NCBI GenBank assembly: GCA_026713245.1
Contig: JAPOOU010000030.1
Coordinates: 1-54,248, forward strand
DNA from: Chloroflexota bacterium
GTDB lineage: Bacteria > Chloroflexota > Anaerolineae > Aggregatilineales > Phototrophicaceae
Length of the DNA stretch: 54,248 nucleotides
Reading direction: 5' to 3'
The notes below the pieces were generated by a model. It saw nothing but the letters and a program-made list of their open reading frames with translations, made no database searches and was not told where the DNA came from. The first letter of the stretch is position 1, and each line of letters opens with the position of its first letter. Shown in pieces: positions 7,458-15,859 of the stretch. Made by a program: the position numbers and the translations under genes.

Positions 7458-8105
7458 TCAGTCGATCTCTTTGTCATAGAGATATTTCGCCATATTCTTG
7501 AAAATCTCTCTGATCTGGTCGGCATCGGCATCGGGATGAATATGAATCTGAATATCGGTGTGCAGGGTTGGAATCTCCGGCGCCGGTGTTGGCGGAGGCG
7601 CTGCCAAAGTCGCGCTCGCGCCGGCGTCAGGCTGCTGCAGACGCGCCGGGCTTGCCGGCTTTGCTTGTGCGTGCTCGCGCTTGTTTTTTTGTCGCTTGAA
7701 TTCGGCAAGAGAACACAATGTCTTGAAGGTGCCGATCGTCGCGTTTATCGCCTGGTCACTGGCGGATAGATGCTTCTGTAAATGATCTTTAAGCTCGGCG
7801 TCGGCGCGTAGATGGGCATCGGGAAAGACATCGAAAAGTTCGCTGTACGCTTCGGTAATCGCTTCGGCAAGTACACGTTTCGAATCCCGCTTGACCTGGT
7901 ACGAGCGCCAACGGTCCGTCGGCTTATTGGATTTGATAAAGCCAATGAATTCCAGGATACGTATTATCGGCCGGTGGTTGGCTGACTTGAAACCAATCTT
8001 AGGCAGCCAGCGCGTTGATACCGACGGTGGAGAGCCCATGGACGGTATCTTTTCGAAGAATTCCTTAAGTTTGGCGGTAGTCTTAATGTAAGGGTAGTCT
8101 ATCAT
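7458..8105 (-). CDS. DUF5343-like protein, module copy 2
   Basis: This 215-residue paralog of the protein at 5978-6610 has YPYIKTTAKLKEFFEKIP, IGFKSANHRPIIRILEFIGF and PTDRWRSY in the N-terminal half. A Lys/Ala/Pro-rich linker follows, then the conserved tail LHTDIQIHI and DQIREIFKNMAKYLYDK. I chose the ATG at 8105 because it matches the family start YPY; the ORF runs 11 codons further up without support. It lies downstream of metH in the same orientation, with a 129-nt gap, so it could be read from the metH promoter or its own. It is more GC-rich than copy 1. Confidence 0.7.
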   Translation of the reverse strand: MIDYPYIKTTAKLKEFFEKIPSMGSPPSVSTRWLPKIGFKSANHRPIIRILEFIGFIKSNKPTDRWRSYQVKRDSKRVLAEAITEAYSELFDVFPDAHLRADAELKDHLQKHLSASDQAINATIGTFKTLCSLAEFKRQKNKREHAQAKPASPARLQQPDAGASATLAAPPPTPAPEIPTLHTDIQIHIHPDADADQIREIFKNMAKYLYDKEID

Positions 8106-8234
8106 GGTCGTGCTTTTTCCTGGAAGATTGCGACACATTCATAGTACGTTATGCAGCGCCGACTATCAAGCGCCACTGCCCCAGGCGCGCCGCGCGTTAT
8201 TGCGGCAGCGTTCATGGGGCGCCGCGCCAGGGCT

Positions 8235-11200
8235 TCAACTCAGTATCTGACTCGCGCGATCGAGATTACCCACGCTGTAGTACTTGGCGTCGAGATGATG
8301 CGTGAAGAGGGCGGCGGTGCTCTGCTCGGGCACCCACTGCCAGGACGCGGTCAGCGACAAGCCCAGCTCGCTTTCCAGTTGCGGCAGCAGCTGCAGCACG
8401 ATGCCGTGATCGCTTAGTTCCGGGCAAGCGGGATAACCCCAGCTGTAGCGCTTGCCCTGTCCTTCCGCGATGCCCAATTGCCCTTGGACGATCTTCGTCA
8501 GGTAGTTGGCGGTTGCTTCTGCCGCTTGCACCGCCAGGCCATGGAAAAAGTAGGCTTCGCTGTATTCGTCCGCCGATTCCAGGCGCTCGAATTCTTGGGT
8601 GGCGGCGGATCCCACCGTGACCGTCTGCAAGACCATGACATCAGTTCTGCCGCTGTCGATGCTGGCGAAGTAGTCGCTGATGCAGAGGAATGCGCCGTCG
8701 GGCTGGCGCGGGAAGCTGAAGCGAGCGGCTTCGATCTTTTCGCCATTGTCGGCGTAGGCATCGGCATCAAAGGCGATCAGGTCGTCGCCATCGCTGTTGA
8801 CGGGCAGGTAGGCATAGACCGCTTGCGGATTGAGTGTGCCGCGTTTTTGCGCGTCTTTGGCCATGCGCGTCAGGCGCGCTTCGAAATCCGCTTCAAGCCC
8901 CTTCCATTCAGCGCCTCGGGTGTTTTTTGCGCCCCAGGACAAGCGGAAGAGTTCCGGCTTGTGCAAGTGCTGCAAGACGATTTGCAGCGGCATATCGCGG
9001 ATGACGCGCCCTCCCCAAAAAGGCGGCGTCGGGATGGCCGGCGCGTCCTTGACGGTCTTGCGCGAGAGGCCGCGCCCCGTTCGTCTGCGGCGGGGCGCGC
9101 GCTTGACCTCGGCGTAGGCTTCGCTGAAGACTTCGTCCAGAAACTGATTATGACGTTCGCGGTCGAGCAGTTGATCAACCACCGCCAAGCCTTCAAAGGC
9201 GTCCTTGCAATAAAAGACGCCGGCGTCATAAGGCTCCTGCGATTCATCGAGGAAGAGGATGCGGCGGCCGAAGCGGCGGTTGATGGCCGCGCCGCCCACC
9301 AGCACGGGAATCCGCAAGCCGCGGCGCGCCAATTCGTTGACGATCAGCGGCATCTGCTTGGAGGTGCTGACCAGCAGCGCCGAAAGCCCGATAGCGTCGG
9401 CCTTATATTCCAGCGCTTTGTCGATGATGGTATTGGCGGGCACCTGCTTGCCCAGGTCGTGGACGGTATAACCGTTGTTGCTCAGGATGGTCTTGACCAA
9501 GTTTTTGCCGATATCGTGGACATCGCCGTAAACCGTGGCCAGCACCACCGCGCCCTTGCTGACGCCCTCAACTTTGTCCATGAATCCTTCGAGATAAGCT
9601 ACGGACTTTTTCATCACCTCGGCCGATTGCAGCACAAAGGGCAAGATCAGTTCGACTGCGCCGAATTTGTCGCCGACTTCTTTCATAGCCGGCAGCAGCA
9701 CATTGTTCAAGGCGTCAACGGCGTCTCTGCGCGTGAGAATGTCGTCGATCAATGCTTCGACGCCTTCTTTTTTGCGATGCACGATCTGCCAATGCAGGGC
9801 TTCTTCGCTATTCATGTCCGCGGTGGGATCGACGACGTCGCCACCGGCGAACTGTACCTCGTTTTCTTCGAAATATTGGATGAAGCGCGGCAAGGCATCG
9901 GCATCGCTGTTGAAAATCAAGTCTTCGGCTACCACTCGCTGTTCCGGCGGGATCTCGAAGTAAGGCGTGATATGGGCCGGATTGACGATGGCCATATCCA
10001 ATCCCGCTTTCACCGCGTGATAGAGGAAGACGCTATTGAGCACGCCGCGCGCCGCCGCGCCGACGCCAAAGCTGACATTGCTGATGCCGAGCGCGGTCAT
10101 CACGCCCGGGATCTTTTCTTTGATCAGGCGGATGCCTGCGATCGTTTCGACGGCGTCGTCGCGCAGTTCTTCCTGCCCGGTCGTGAGGGGGAAGGTCAGG
10201 TCGTCAAAGATCAGGTCTTCCGGCGACAAGCCATATTCGTTTAGCGCAATATCGGTGATGCGGCGGGCGATTGCCAGTTTCTTGTCGCGGCTATGCGCCA
10301 TGCCTTCTTCGTCAATGGTCATGGAGAGTACGGCAGCGCCGTGTTTCACCGCGATGGGCATGATCCGGTCAATGCGCTCGCGGCCGTTTTCCAGGTTGTT
10401 GCCGTTGATGATGCCGCGACCGGGATAGAGCGCCAGCGCGGCTTCGGCGACATCAGCCTCGGTGGTATCGATGATCAGCGGCGCTTCCACGGCCATCGAA
10501 AGCTTCTTCACAAGTTGCTGCATCTGCTCTTTTTCATCGTCGCGCTCGGTCAGCGCCACGGCCACATCGAGCATGTGAGCGCCACGGTTGACCTGTCCGA
10601 CGGCGATTTCAACGATGCTGTCATAGTCATCTTCCAGCAGTAGACGTTTGACTACGCGGCTGCCCTGGCTGTTAACCCGTTCGCCGATGAGCGTCGGTCC
10701 CGGATTCTGCATCATGCGCGTGGCGGTCATGCCGCTGGAAGCTTGCGCTTCGTGAATATTTTGGCGTTTAACCGGCGCGCGCAGTTGCGTGTATTCAGCC
10801 AGTTTCTGTTGATAGCTGTGGCCATGCACTTTTTCGTAGAGCCTCGCCACATGTTCGGGCCCCGTGCCGCAGCAGCCGCCAACGGCGTTGACACCCCAGC
10901 GCGCGAATTCGCCGACCATATCGCTGAAGGGTTCCGGACCCATGGGGTACACCGCTTCGCCATCGACGTTGATGGGCAAGCCGGCGTTGGGCAAGACGCT
11001 GATAGGAAAAGGAGAGCGTTCGACCAGGTATTGAATTGGCTGACGCATGTATTCGGGACCGGTGGAGCAATTCATGCCCAGCACATCAACGGGCAGCGCT
11101 TCCAACGTGGTCAATGCGCCGGCGATATCGGTACCGAATAGCATGCGGCCGCTGACATCGAGCGTGATCTGCGCTTGCAAGGGAATGCGCGCCCCGCTTT

Positions 11201-11783
11201 CGGAGAAGTAGCGGTTGACGCCAAATATCGCCGCCTTGACCTCGAGTATGTCCTGGCCGGTTTCCAGCAGCAGCAGGTCGGCGCCGCCCTCGACGAGCCC
11301 CCGCGCCTGTTCATGGAAGAGATCCGCAAGTTCGTCGAAACCGATATCGCTGAGATCGGGATCGTCGCCGGAAGGCAGCTTGCCGCTGGGTCCCATGCTG
11401 CCGGCGACGAAACGCGGAATGCCGGTTTCCGCTTCGACAGCGTCGCAGGCGGCGCGGGCGATTTGCGCCGCGGCGCGGTTGATCTCGACGACGCGGTCGC
11501 CCAGCCCGTGTTCGGACAGGGTCAAACGATTGCCCCGGAAGGTATTGGTCTCGACAACTTCGCTGCCGACGCGCAGAAATGACTCGTGGATCTCGCGGAT
11601 GATATCGGGACGCGTGATGACGAGGAAATCGAGGCAGTCTTGAAACTGCTCGCCGCCATAGTCGGCCGCCGTCAAGTCGTAGGACTGGATGCTGGTGCCC
11701 ATGGCGCCGTCGAAGATGACGATATGATCCTCGATGGCATCAAGATAGCGCCGGTTGCTGAAGTGCCGCGATGCTATTCTCAT
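8235..11783 (-). CDS. metH: Cobalamin-dependent methionine synthase
   Basis: MetH transfers a methyl group from 5-methyltetrahydrofolate to homocysteine through B12. At 1182 residues it has the full four-module layout. The homocysteine domain (about 10-330) has zinc-ligand Cys in MNCSTGPE and GGCCGTGPEH. The pterin domain (about 345-610) has IGERVNSQGSR. The B12 cap and Rossmann module (about 640-870) has DVHDIGKNLV, whose His ligates cobalt. The C-terminal activation domain has YSWGYPACPEL. I prefer the ATG at 11783; a GTG at 11819 is possible. No B12 riboswitch was seen upstream. A decayed copy of its 3' end lies at 6759-6929. Confidence 0.95.
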   Translation of the reverse strand: MRIASRHFSNRRYLDAIEDHIVIFDGAMGTSIQSYDLTAADYGGEQFQDCLDFLVITRPDIIREIHESFLRVGSEVVETNTFRGNRLTLSEHGLGDRVVEINRAAAQIARAACDAVEAETGIPRFVAGSMGPSGKLPSGDDPDLSDIGFDELADLFHEQARGLVEGGADLLLLETGQDILEVKAAIFGVNRYFSESGARIPLQAQITLDVSGRMLFGTDIAGALTTLEALPVDVLGMNCSTGPEYMRQPIQYLVERSPFPISVLPNAGLPINVDGEAVYPMGPEPFSDMVGEFARWGVNAVGGCCGTGPEHVARLYEKVHGHSYQQKLAEYTQLRAPVKRQNIHEAQASSGMTATRMMQNPGPTLIGERVNSQGSRVVKRLLLEDDYDSIVEIAVGQVNRGAHMLDVAVALTERDDEKEQMQQLVKKLSMAVEAPLIIDTTEADVAEAALALYPGRGIINGNNLENGRERIDRIMPIAVKHGAAVLSMTIDEEGMAHSRDKKLAIARRITDIALNEYGLSPEDLIFDDLTFPLTTGQEELRDDAVETIAGIRLIKEKIPGVMTALGISNVSFGVGAAARGVLNSVFLYHAVKAGLDMAIVNPAHITPYFEIPPEQRVVAEDLIFNSDADALPRFIQYFEENEVQFAGGDVVDPTADMNSEEALHWQIVHRKKEGVEALIDDILTRRDAVDALNNVLLPAMKEVGDKFGAVELILPFVLQSAEVMKKSVAYLEGFMDKVEGVSKGAVVLATVYGDVHDIGKNLVKTILSNNGYTVHDLGKQVPANTIIDKALEYKADAIGLSALLVSTSKQMPLIVNELARRGLRIPVLVGGAAINRRFGRRILFLDESQEPYDAGVFYCKDAFEGLAVVDQLLDRERHNQFLDEVFSEAYAEVKRAPRRRRTGRGLSRKTVKDAPAIPTPPFWGGRVIRDMPLQIVLQHLHKPELFRLSWGAKNTRGAEWKGLEADFEARLTRMAKDAQKRGTLNPQAVYAYLPVNSDGDDLIAFDADAYADNGEKIEAARFSFPRQPDGAFLCISDYFASIDSGRTDVMVLQTVTVGSAATQEFERLESADEYSEAYFFHGLAVQAAEATANYLTKIVQGQLGIAEGQGKRYSWGYPACPELSDHGIVLQLLPQLESELGLSLTASWQWVPEQSTAALFTHHLDAKYYSVGNLDRASQILS

Positions 11784-11882
11784 GGAGAGTATGATAGCAG
11801 ATTGGCAGGGAGTTTCCACCGGTGTAGAGGATCCTGCAGCTAGACTCCTGGAGCTATCCGTATTGTATTGCTTGGGCGGGAA

Positions 11883-12043
11883 TCAGGGGGCAATGCCAAC
11901 CATCACTAGCGGGACGGCAGGAACACCCCGTCCTTGCCTCAGCACATTGACCAGGTCGCGCTCATAGTACGGAACACCGGAGGACATTTCTCGTTCCAAT
12001 GTTTTCATCGGCAGGATTTCGATGCCGACATCAATGTCCGCCG
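11883..12043 (-). pseudogene. C-terminal remnant of a BglII-type restriction endonuclease
   Basis: The minus-strand frame ending at TGA 11883-11885 reads IDVGIEILPMK, then MSSGVPYYERDL and RQGRGVPAVPLV before ending MVGIAP. I recognise this as the C-terminus of the BglII/BstYI-like endonuclease family. Only about 50 codons remain and they overlap the 3' end of the methyltransferase gene in another frame, so the N-terminal part, including the catalytic region, has been deleted. The neighbouring methyltransferase is of the class that partners such enzymes. The identification is from memory of the family. Confidence 0.6.
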
Positions 12044-13017
12044 TTTAGCAGCATTGGATCATAGACCGGCTTACCCATAGGTCTGGTATTCAGCGTCCCG
12101 GCATAGAAAGCGTCTACTCGCTCCCGCGCAATGGCAATGTACTCTTCCACGACGTCACAGCCGTAGCCATTGCGTCCATGCTTTATCGCAGCGATTATGG
12201 TCGATCCAACGCCTGCATAAGGATCAAGCACATTGTCGTTTTCGTCCGTCATGGAGAGTACCAGGCGCTCGACCAACTCAACGGGGAACTGACATGGGTG
12301 AAGTGTTTTTTCCGGGTGGTTGCTTTTGACGTTCGGGAAGTCCCAGACATCGCTGGGATTCTTGCCTTTGGGGTTGCCGGACAACTCGCCTTTGCGGGGT
12401 CCTTTGAAGTGTCGCTTGCCGGGATATTTGGATGGCACGCGGATTGGATCTAAGTGCCAGGTATAGTCATTGCGTTTGGTCCACCAGTTTATGGTTTCGT
12501 AACGGCCCGAAAGGCGGTTACGACAATGCAACCCGTGACCAAAATGCCAGATAATGCGATTGCGGAGCTGCAAACCAAATTCACGAAATATCGGGAACAG
12601 CAAGCAATCCAATGGCAAGATTTCCCCGTTGTCAGTATAGTTGCCAACTTGCCAACAAATTGAACCTTTCGGATGCAGTACGCGTAGACACTCGCGTATC
12701 AGCTCTTTTTGATTGGCAAGATACTGATCCAGGGTGGACTGCACTTCATAGCTCTTACCAATATTGTATGGTGGCGACGTCACTATCAGTTTGAATTTCT
12801 CGTCCGGCTGCCCGCGCAAGAATTCAATGTTGTCTTGGCACTCCAAGACGACGTCGTTCGTTCGCCGTTCTTCGTCTTCAGAAAATGCTATTTGTAGATT
12901 CTCCGGTTCGTCTTGACCAATTACCTCGATGTTGAGTCCGAGCGATCGCTGAATCATCGCGTGGTCAGAGACGATTTCCGCAGTGCGCATATCGTCGTCT
13001 TTGTATTGCTGGCTCAT
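12031..13017 (-). CDS. Site-specific DNA methyltransferase, beta class (N4-cytosine or N6-adenine)
   Basis: This 328-residue enzyme has catalytic motif IV TSPPYNIGKSYE (about residues 83-94) before SAM motif I VLDPYAGVGSTIIAA near the C-terminus, the order of the beta class. SPPY is typical of N4-cytosine methyltransferases but also occurs in some adenine enzymes. The tail NTRPMGKPVYDP is common in this family. The adjoining endonuclease is reduced to a C-terminal stub, so this is an orphan that could now act in regulation or against incoming restriction systems. The first 40 residues are acidic and not conserved-looking. Confidence 0.88.
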   Translation of the reverse strand: MSQQYKDDDMRTAEIVSDHAMIQRSLGLNIEVIGQDEPENLQIAFSEDEERRTNDVVLECQDNIEFLRGQPDEKFKLIVTSPPYNIGKSYEVQSTLDQYLANQKELIRECLRVLHPKGSICWQVGNYTDNGEILPLDCLLFPIFREFGLQLRNRIIWHFGHGLHCRNRLSGRYETINWWTKRNDYTWHLDPIRVPSKYPGKRHFKGPRKGELSGNPKGKNPSDVWDFPNVKSNHPEKTLHPCQFPVELVERLVLSMTDENDNVLDPYAGVGSTIIAAIKHGRNGYGCDVVEEYIAIARERVDAFYAGTLNTRPMGKPVYDPMLLNGGH

Positions 13018-13165
13018 CGTAATCCTGTAGCTTAGAGTCGCTTATACTATACCTTTGGGCTGCCGCGCGCGCAAACCTCCAGCCGAGCGAGCAATATGGT
13101 TTTGACGGATTGACCGGAATCGCGCAAACCAACGCGTACGCGCCCTTTCACGAAGTCAAAGTCAA

Positions 13166-13194
13166 TTGCCGCAATGTTTAGCAGCGGCTATAAT
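13166..13194 (+). promoter_or_regulatory. Probable promoter of the MFS gene
   Basis: TTGCCG (13166-13171) and a perfect TATAAT (13189-13194) are separated by 17 nt. The MFS start codon is 36 nt downstream. No clear ribosome-binding site precedes that ATG. Confidence 0.5.
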
Positions 13195-13230
13195 CACAGG
13201 CTTATTCACGGCCAATGAAGCGAAATCCAT

Positions 13231-14433
13231 ATGACCGGTCAAGCGACAGCGTTAAGTGACGAATCCAAAGGCGGGCAAGGCTTCCAATACGGCCGCATCT
13301 TGCTGATTTGCAGCGGCCACTTCGTGCACGATGTCTACTCGGCCTTCATCGCGCCCCTGCTGCCTTTGCTGATCGAGAAGCTTGGCTTGACGCTGGTGAT
13401 GGCGGGGTCGCTGCCCGTATTCATGCAGATGCCTTCATTACTGGGTCCGGTCATCGGCTTTCTGGCGGATCGCTTCACGCTGCGTTACCTGGTGATCTTC
13501 GCGCCGGCAATCACCGCGACGCTGGCGACCTTGATTGGCTTCATGCCTACTTACAGCGCTGCGGCGTTGCTGTTGTTTTGCGTTGGTGTGAACATCATGG
13601 CATTTCACGCTCCGGCGCCGGCGATGATCGCGCATGTTTCGGGGAACAAGGTCGGGCGCGGCATGAGTTTTTTCATGGCGTCGGGCGAACTGGCGCGTTC
13701 GGTCGGTCCCTTGCTTGTCGCCTTCGGCGTCACGCAGTGGGGCATAGCGGGATTGTGGCGCTTGATGTTCTTCGGTTGGCTGGCGAGCGCCGTGCTCTAT
13801 TGGCGCCTGCGCGATGTCTCGGCCAAGCGCGCGCCGCGCAAGCGCCGGCCCAAGCCCATGTTTAGGCGATTCGCCCGGGTATTCGCGCCTTTGTTAGGCG
13901 TGATGCTGCTGCGGAATATGGCGGTCAGCAGCCTGGGCATCTTCATGGTCGTATATATGGTTGATGTGCGCAACTACGACCTGACACTATCGACAAGCGC
14001 GCTGGCCCTGTACGAATTCTCGGGCGTCGGCGGCGCCTTGGCGGGCGGCACGCTCAGCGATCGCTTCGGAAGACGGCGGATGGTTGCTGCCGCGTCGGTG
14101 CTCTCTGCGCTGCTTATGCTGGTATTCGTGCACGTGGAAGGGGTTCTGCTCATCCCGATTATTATCGGCCTGGGACTGACAGCGCTATCGGTATCACCGG
14201 TCTTCCTGGCGCTGGTGCAAGATCAACTGCCGGAGAACCGCTCTACCGCCAACGGTGTGTTCATGCTGTATGCCTTTGGCATCCGGGCCATCAATGTGCT
14301 GATCGCCGGGGCTCTGGGAGATGCCTTTGGCTTGCAGAACGCATTTATCGTGGCCGCGCTTGTTTCGCTGTGTTCCCTGCCGTTTATCTTTACCCTGCCA
14401 GCCAAGCCTGCGGTCCGGCATGAAGATCTTTAA
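13231..14433 (+). CDS. MFS transporter
   Basis: This 400-residue, 12-segment membrane protein has a HFVHDVYSAFIAPLLPLL start, which resembles the fosmidomycin-resistance/Fsr-like branch of the major facilitator superfamily. The loop GFLADRF after segment 2 and its repeat SDRFGRRR in the second half are the usual MFS signatures. A basic cytoplasmic loop (KRAPRKRRPK) separates the halves. It probably exports a small organic compound or drug. Its 3' end overlaps the convergent gene at 14430-14831 by 4 nt. Confidence 0.85.
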   Translation: MTGQATALSDESKGGQGFQYGRILLICSGHFVHDVYSAFIAPLLPLLIEKLGLTLVMAGSLPVFMQMPSLLGPVIGFLADRFTLRYLVIFAPAITATLATLIGFMPTYSAAALLLFCVGVNIMAFHAPAPAMIAHVSGNKVGRGMSFFMASGELARSVGPLLVAFGVTQWGIAGLWRLMFFGWLASAVLYWRLRDVSAKRAPRKRRPKPMFRRFARVFAPLLGVMLLRNMAVSSLGIFMVVYMVDVRNYDLTLSTSALALYEFSGVGGALAGGTLSDRFGRRRMVAAASVLSALLMLVFVHVEGVLLIPIIIGLGLTALSVSPVFLALVQDQLPENRSTANGVFMLYAFGIRAINVLIAGALGDAFGLQNAFIVAALVSLCSLPFIFTLPAKPAVRHEDL

Positions 14434-14831
14434 GCGGGCGGATGCCCCGCCCACGCCTGTAGCGCTTGCTCGAGCTCGGCGTCATTAGCGACAAATCTCA
14501 CCAAGCCGTCGCTCGTGAAAAGCGTGTTTTCGTCGCCCAGCATCAGCGAATCAATTCCCTCTTTTGGCATGCCAATCACAACAGCGCGCCCGGTCAAGCA
14601 GGCTTGCATTTTCCTGCCAAAGCTGCGGACGTGCGCGGCGAGCCCGGCCGGCAAGCTCCGACGGGCGCTGGCGCGCAAGTCGATGAGACAATCAACCGGG
14701 TGGTCGACCCCGGCAAGCGTAAAGGCCGACGCGCGCGCGGCATGATGATAGTCCTTCCAGTTCCAGTCGCCTTCCGCGATGTAGCAGATGACGCGCTTGG
14801 ATGCGTCTTTCCACTCGTAACGAATGGGCAT
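14430..14831 (-). CDS. Small SpoIIAA/STAS-like hypothetical protein
   Basis: This 133-residue soluble protein has an alternating strand/helix pattern: a start of IRYEWKDASKRVICYIAEG, then VDCLIDLRAS and AVVIGMP. It recalls the SpoIIAA-like/STAS fold found in many Chloroflexota, where the role is unknown. No catalytic motif is visible. Its end overlaps the MFS gene end in convergent orientation. Confidence 0.5.
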   Translation of the reverse strand: MPIRYEWKDASKRVICYIAEGDWNWKDYHHAARASAFTLAGVDHPVDCLIDLRASARRSLPAGLAAHVRSFGRKMQACLTGRAVVIGMPKEGIDSLMLGDENTLFTSDGLVRFVANDAELEQALQAWAGHPPA

Positions 14832-15012
14832 TGTGGGTTTCCCCCCTGTCCGCTAATCAGACGGTAGCACTGTCTGGCAAATATACTTGAATTGGCTCAA
14901 TGGATCGACCGCACGTCGGATGATGACGCGAATCGTCAGCGGACGGTCTTGCCCGCTCAGTAGGGCTGTGCCACAATGACTTCCTAGCGAATGCGGCGGG
15001 GAACGCCGGTTT

Positions 15013-15642
15013 ATGGAACTGAGATTTCGAATCATACTTACCGCGCTAATCGGGCTGATAGCGCTGGCTGTTTGGACCTTTCCCGCTTGGCGCGGTTTCC
15101 TGAGCGACCGACAGGTGGCGGAAGCCTTTCCCGGCCTCGATATGGACTTGCAGGACGACTTCCTCGCCTTGCCGTCAGACCAGCGCCAAGCCCTGATTGA
15201 GATGCACAATACGAGCCCGGAAATGGCCCTGGGCATGGTTCATGTCGCCATCAGCGAATCGGATAGGGCGCCGGAAGACGAACGAGAGATGGCCGCGGAG
15301 ACAGCCCGCGTTTTGGCTAGCGGGGAGTTTAGCACGATTGACGCCTTGCATTGGGGAAAGGGCGCCGCGACCATTTACGAGTTTGTCGACCGCCGCATTT
15401 TGCGCTTTGAAGGTTTTTCTTCGGCCCGCGGCGGCGATGTTCGGGTCTATCTGTCGCGCGATCCGCAGCCGAGGAATGCCCTGGAACTCGGCGTTGATTT
15501 CTTGAACCTGGGCCGGCTAAAGGGCAACATTGGCAATCAAAACTATATCTTGCCGCAAAATCACGATTTAAGCGTCTATCGATCGGCTGTAGTTTATTGC
15601 AAACAGTTTGAGGTCGTGATCAGCAGCGCTCGCTTGCGCTGA
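15013..15642 (+). CDS. Membrane-anchored DM13 domain protein
   Basis: This 209-residue protein begins with a signal-anchor (about residues 5-25, LIGLIALAVWTF). The middle is helical and acidic. The C-terminal half (about 105-209) is a DM13 domain, shown by YEFVDRRILRFEGF, DVRVYLS, LGRLKGNIGNQNY, and a conserved Cys in VVYCKQFEVVISSA. DM13 domains have been proposed to act in redox or electron transfer at the cell surface. The role here is unknown. The next gene codes for an exported TPR protein, separated by a family A repeat. Confidence 0.8.
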   Translation: MELRFRIILTALIGLIALAVWTFPAWRGFLSDRQVAEAFPGLDMDLQDDFLALPSDQRQALIEMHNTSPEMALGMVHVAISESDRAPEDEREMAAETARVLASGEFSTIDALHWGKGAATIYEFVDRRILRFEGFSSARGGDVRVYLSRDPQPRNALELGVDFLNLGRLKGNIGNQNYILPQNHDLSVYRSAVVYCKQFEVVISSARLR

Positions 15643-15734
15643 CCCGGGATTCGCGAGATTCCGCCGTGAGCCGCCGTCCGGCGCCGCAGTTCAACACCGG
15701 GTGCGGCAAAGGATATTTCAAGCGCGTCTCCTAT

Positions 15735-15822
15735 CTTATTAACCACGTCGCTCATGCGACGAGAAGATTAATAATGTTGTGTGAGCGCGGGAGTCCATTT
15801 CGCCGGATTCACGCCGAGCGGC
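15735..15822 (-). repeat. Dispersed intergenic repeat (family A)
   Basis: This minus-strand copy is nearly full length. Read on that strand it runs from GCCGCTCGGCG through CCGCGCTCACACA to the stem CGTCGC-ATGA-GCGACG and ends GTGGTTAATAAG. It fills most of the gap between the DM13 and TPR genes. Confidence 0.75.
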
Positions 15823-15859
15823 TTTTTGGGCAGACGGGTAATTTGCAGTCGAGGGAATA

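Noticed and set aside
8478..10244. 588-codon open frame on the plus strand
   Set aside because: It lies fully antisense to metH, whose domains and motifs are unmistakable. Long antisense frames are expected opposite GC-rich genes.
11784..11882. Cobalamin riboswitch before metH
   Set aside because: The gap is only about 100 nt and shows no B12-box-like sequence; a typical B12 riboswitch needs about 200 nt.
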